Shown here in pieces: positions 52,518-52,641 of a stretch of DNA of 52,641 nt; positions within the stretch are counted from its first letter, which is position 1, and each line of letters opens with the position of its first letter. Made by a program: the position numbers and the translations under genes. The notes beneath the pieces were generated by a model, which searched no databases, was not told the DNA's origin, and was given only the letters and a program-made list of their open reading frames with translations. Origin of the DNA: an uncultured Acidobacteriota bacterium (GTDB lineage: Bacteria; Acidobacteriota; CAIWXX01); assembly GCA_903916735.1 (NCBI GenBank), contig CAIWXX010000045.1, positions 1 through 52,641 on the forward strand, read 5' to 3'.

Positions 52518-52641
52518 ATGAAATTGGTAGAGACGCTACAGAAGACCACATTTAGCGGTCGGAGATTTACGAGGAAACAACTCGAGGGAATTCAAGAGAC
52601 GGTTCACCAATTTAGAAACCTGAGCCGCAAGGAGTTGGCCA
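52518..52641 (+). CDS. Start of a DUF4338 / DruA-like protein, cut by window edge
   Basis: 41 codons from the ATG at 52518 (AGGAG 5 nt upstream): MKLVETLQKTTFSGRRFTRK, then QLEGIQETVHQFRNLSRKEL. The pattern R-x-F-T-x-x-x-L-x-x-I-x-x-x-V-x-x-F-x-x-L-S-R-x-E-L-A is the N-terminus I associate with DUF4338 proteins, annotated as DruA of the Druantia anti-phage system but also found alone with transposases. Only the first tenth is visible, so function rests on this weak match. It lies 180 bases from the truncated RND gene, so it may belong to the element that cut it. Confidence 0.5.
   Translation, partial: MKLVETLQKTTFSGRRFTRKQLEGIQETVHQFRNLSRKELA

Overview
The window looks like a chromosomal piece of a Gram-negative, deep-branching environmental bacterium. 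Evidence for an outer membrane includes a secretin, lipoproteins, a CsgG-type protein and an RND pump remnant. Base composition is moderate (mid-50s % G+C by eye). The mix of a secretin carrying a C-terminal cohesin domain, a Ser/Thr kinase with long TPR-like tails, a giant YD-repeat protein and Asp-box propellers would suit Acidobacteriota or a neighbouring uncultured phylum. No rRNA or other phylogenetic marker settles this, so the assignment is a guess.

Left part (1-6383, minus strand): a compact operon encodes a PKD/Ig lipoprotein, a PilP/GspC-like inner-membrane protein, a PilQ/GspD-like secretin with a cohesin tail, and the N-terminal 755 residues of a very large YD-repeat (RHS-like) surface protein that runs off the window. 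Then comes about 1.4 kb of non-coding or decayed DNA with a Tn3-type transposase remnant, a small membrane methyltransferase, and a 1314-residue protein that joins an apparently active Ser/Thr kinase to a pseudokinase and a long helical repeat tail. A thiol peroxidase (tpx) with a good terminator follows.

Centre (13475-24502, minus strand): a nine-gene set reads cheW, cheR-TPR, cheW, a substrate-binding-like periplasmic protein, a chemoreceptor, cheA-REC, cheB, REC-GGDEF and an MFS transporter. The protein set is that of the Wsp surface-sensing pathway, so the output is most likely c-di-GMP rather than flagellar switching. A strong minus-strand sigma70-type promoter precedes it. It faces a nitroreductase gene across a 166-bp repeat that has a second copy at 40.2-40.4 kb.

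Right centre (24.8-45.8 kb): nitroreductase, tRNA-Lys(CTT) with its own promoter, a DUF488 protein, a secreted 13-repeat Asp-box propeller, serC, a hotdog thioesterase, an NFACT/RqcH-like protein, a CsgG-family protein, a four-gene glycosyltransferase operon led by a coiled-coil protein, an M20 peptidase, and an LplT-like transporter overlapping a PlsC-ACP-AMP-ligase fusion (lysophospholipid re-acylation).

Right end (46-52.6 kb): a secreted S9 peptidase, a 54-residue rubredoxin, then a degraded stretch. It holds a truncated metallophosphoesterase, a resolvase fragment, REP-like and IS-end-like repeats, a LA_3751-like membrane glycosyltransferase, the last ~48 codons of an RND efflux pump, and the start of a DUF4338/DruA-like gene cut by the window edge. 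Mobile-element debris is thus concentrated at 7.1-7.6 kb and 49-52.6 kb.
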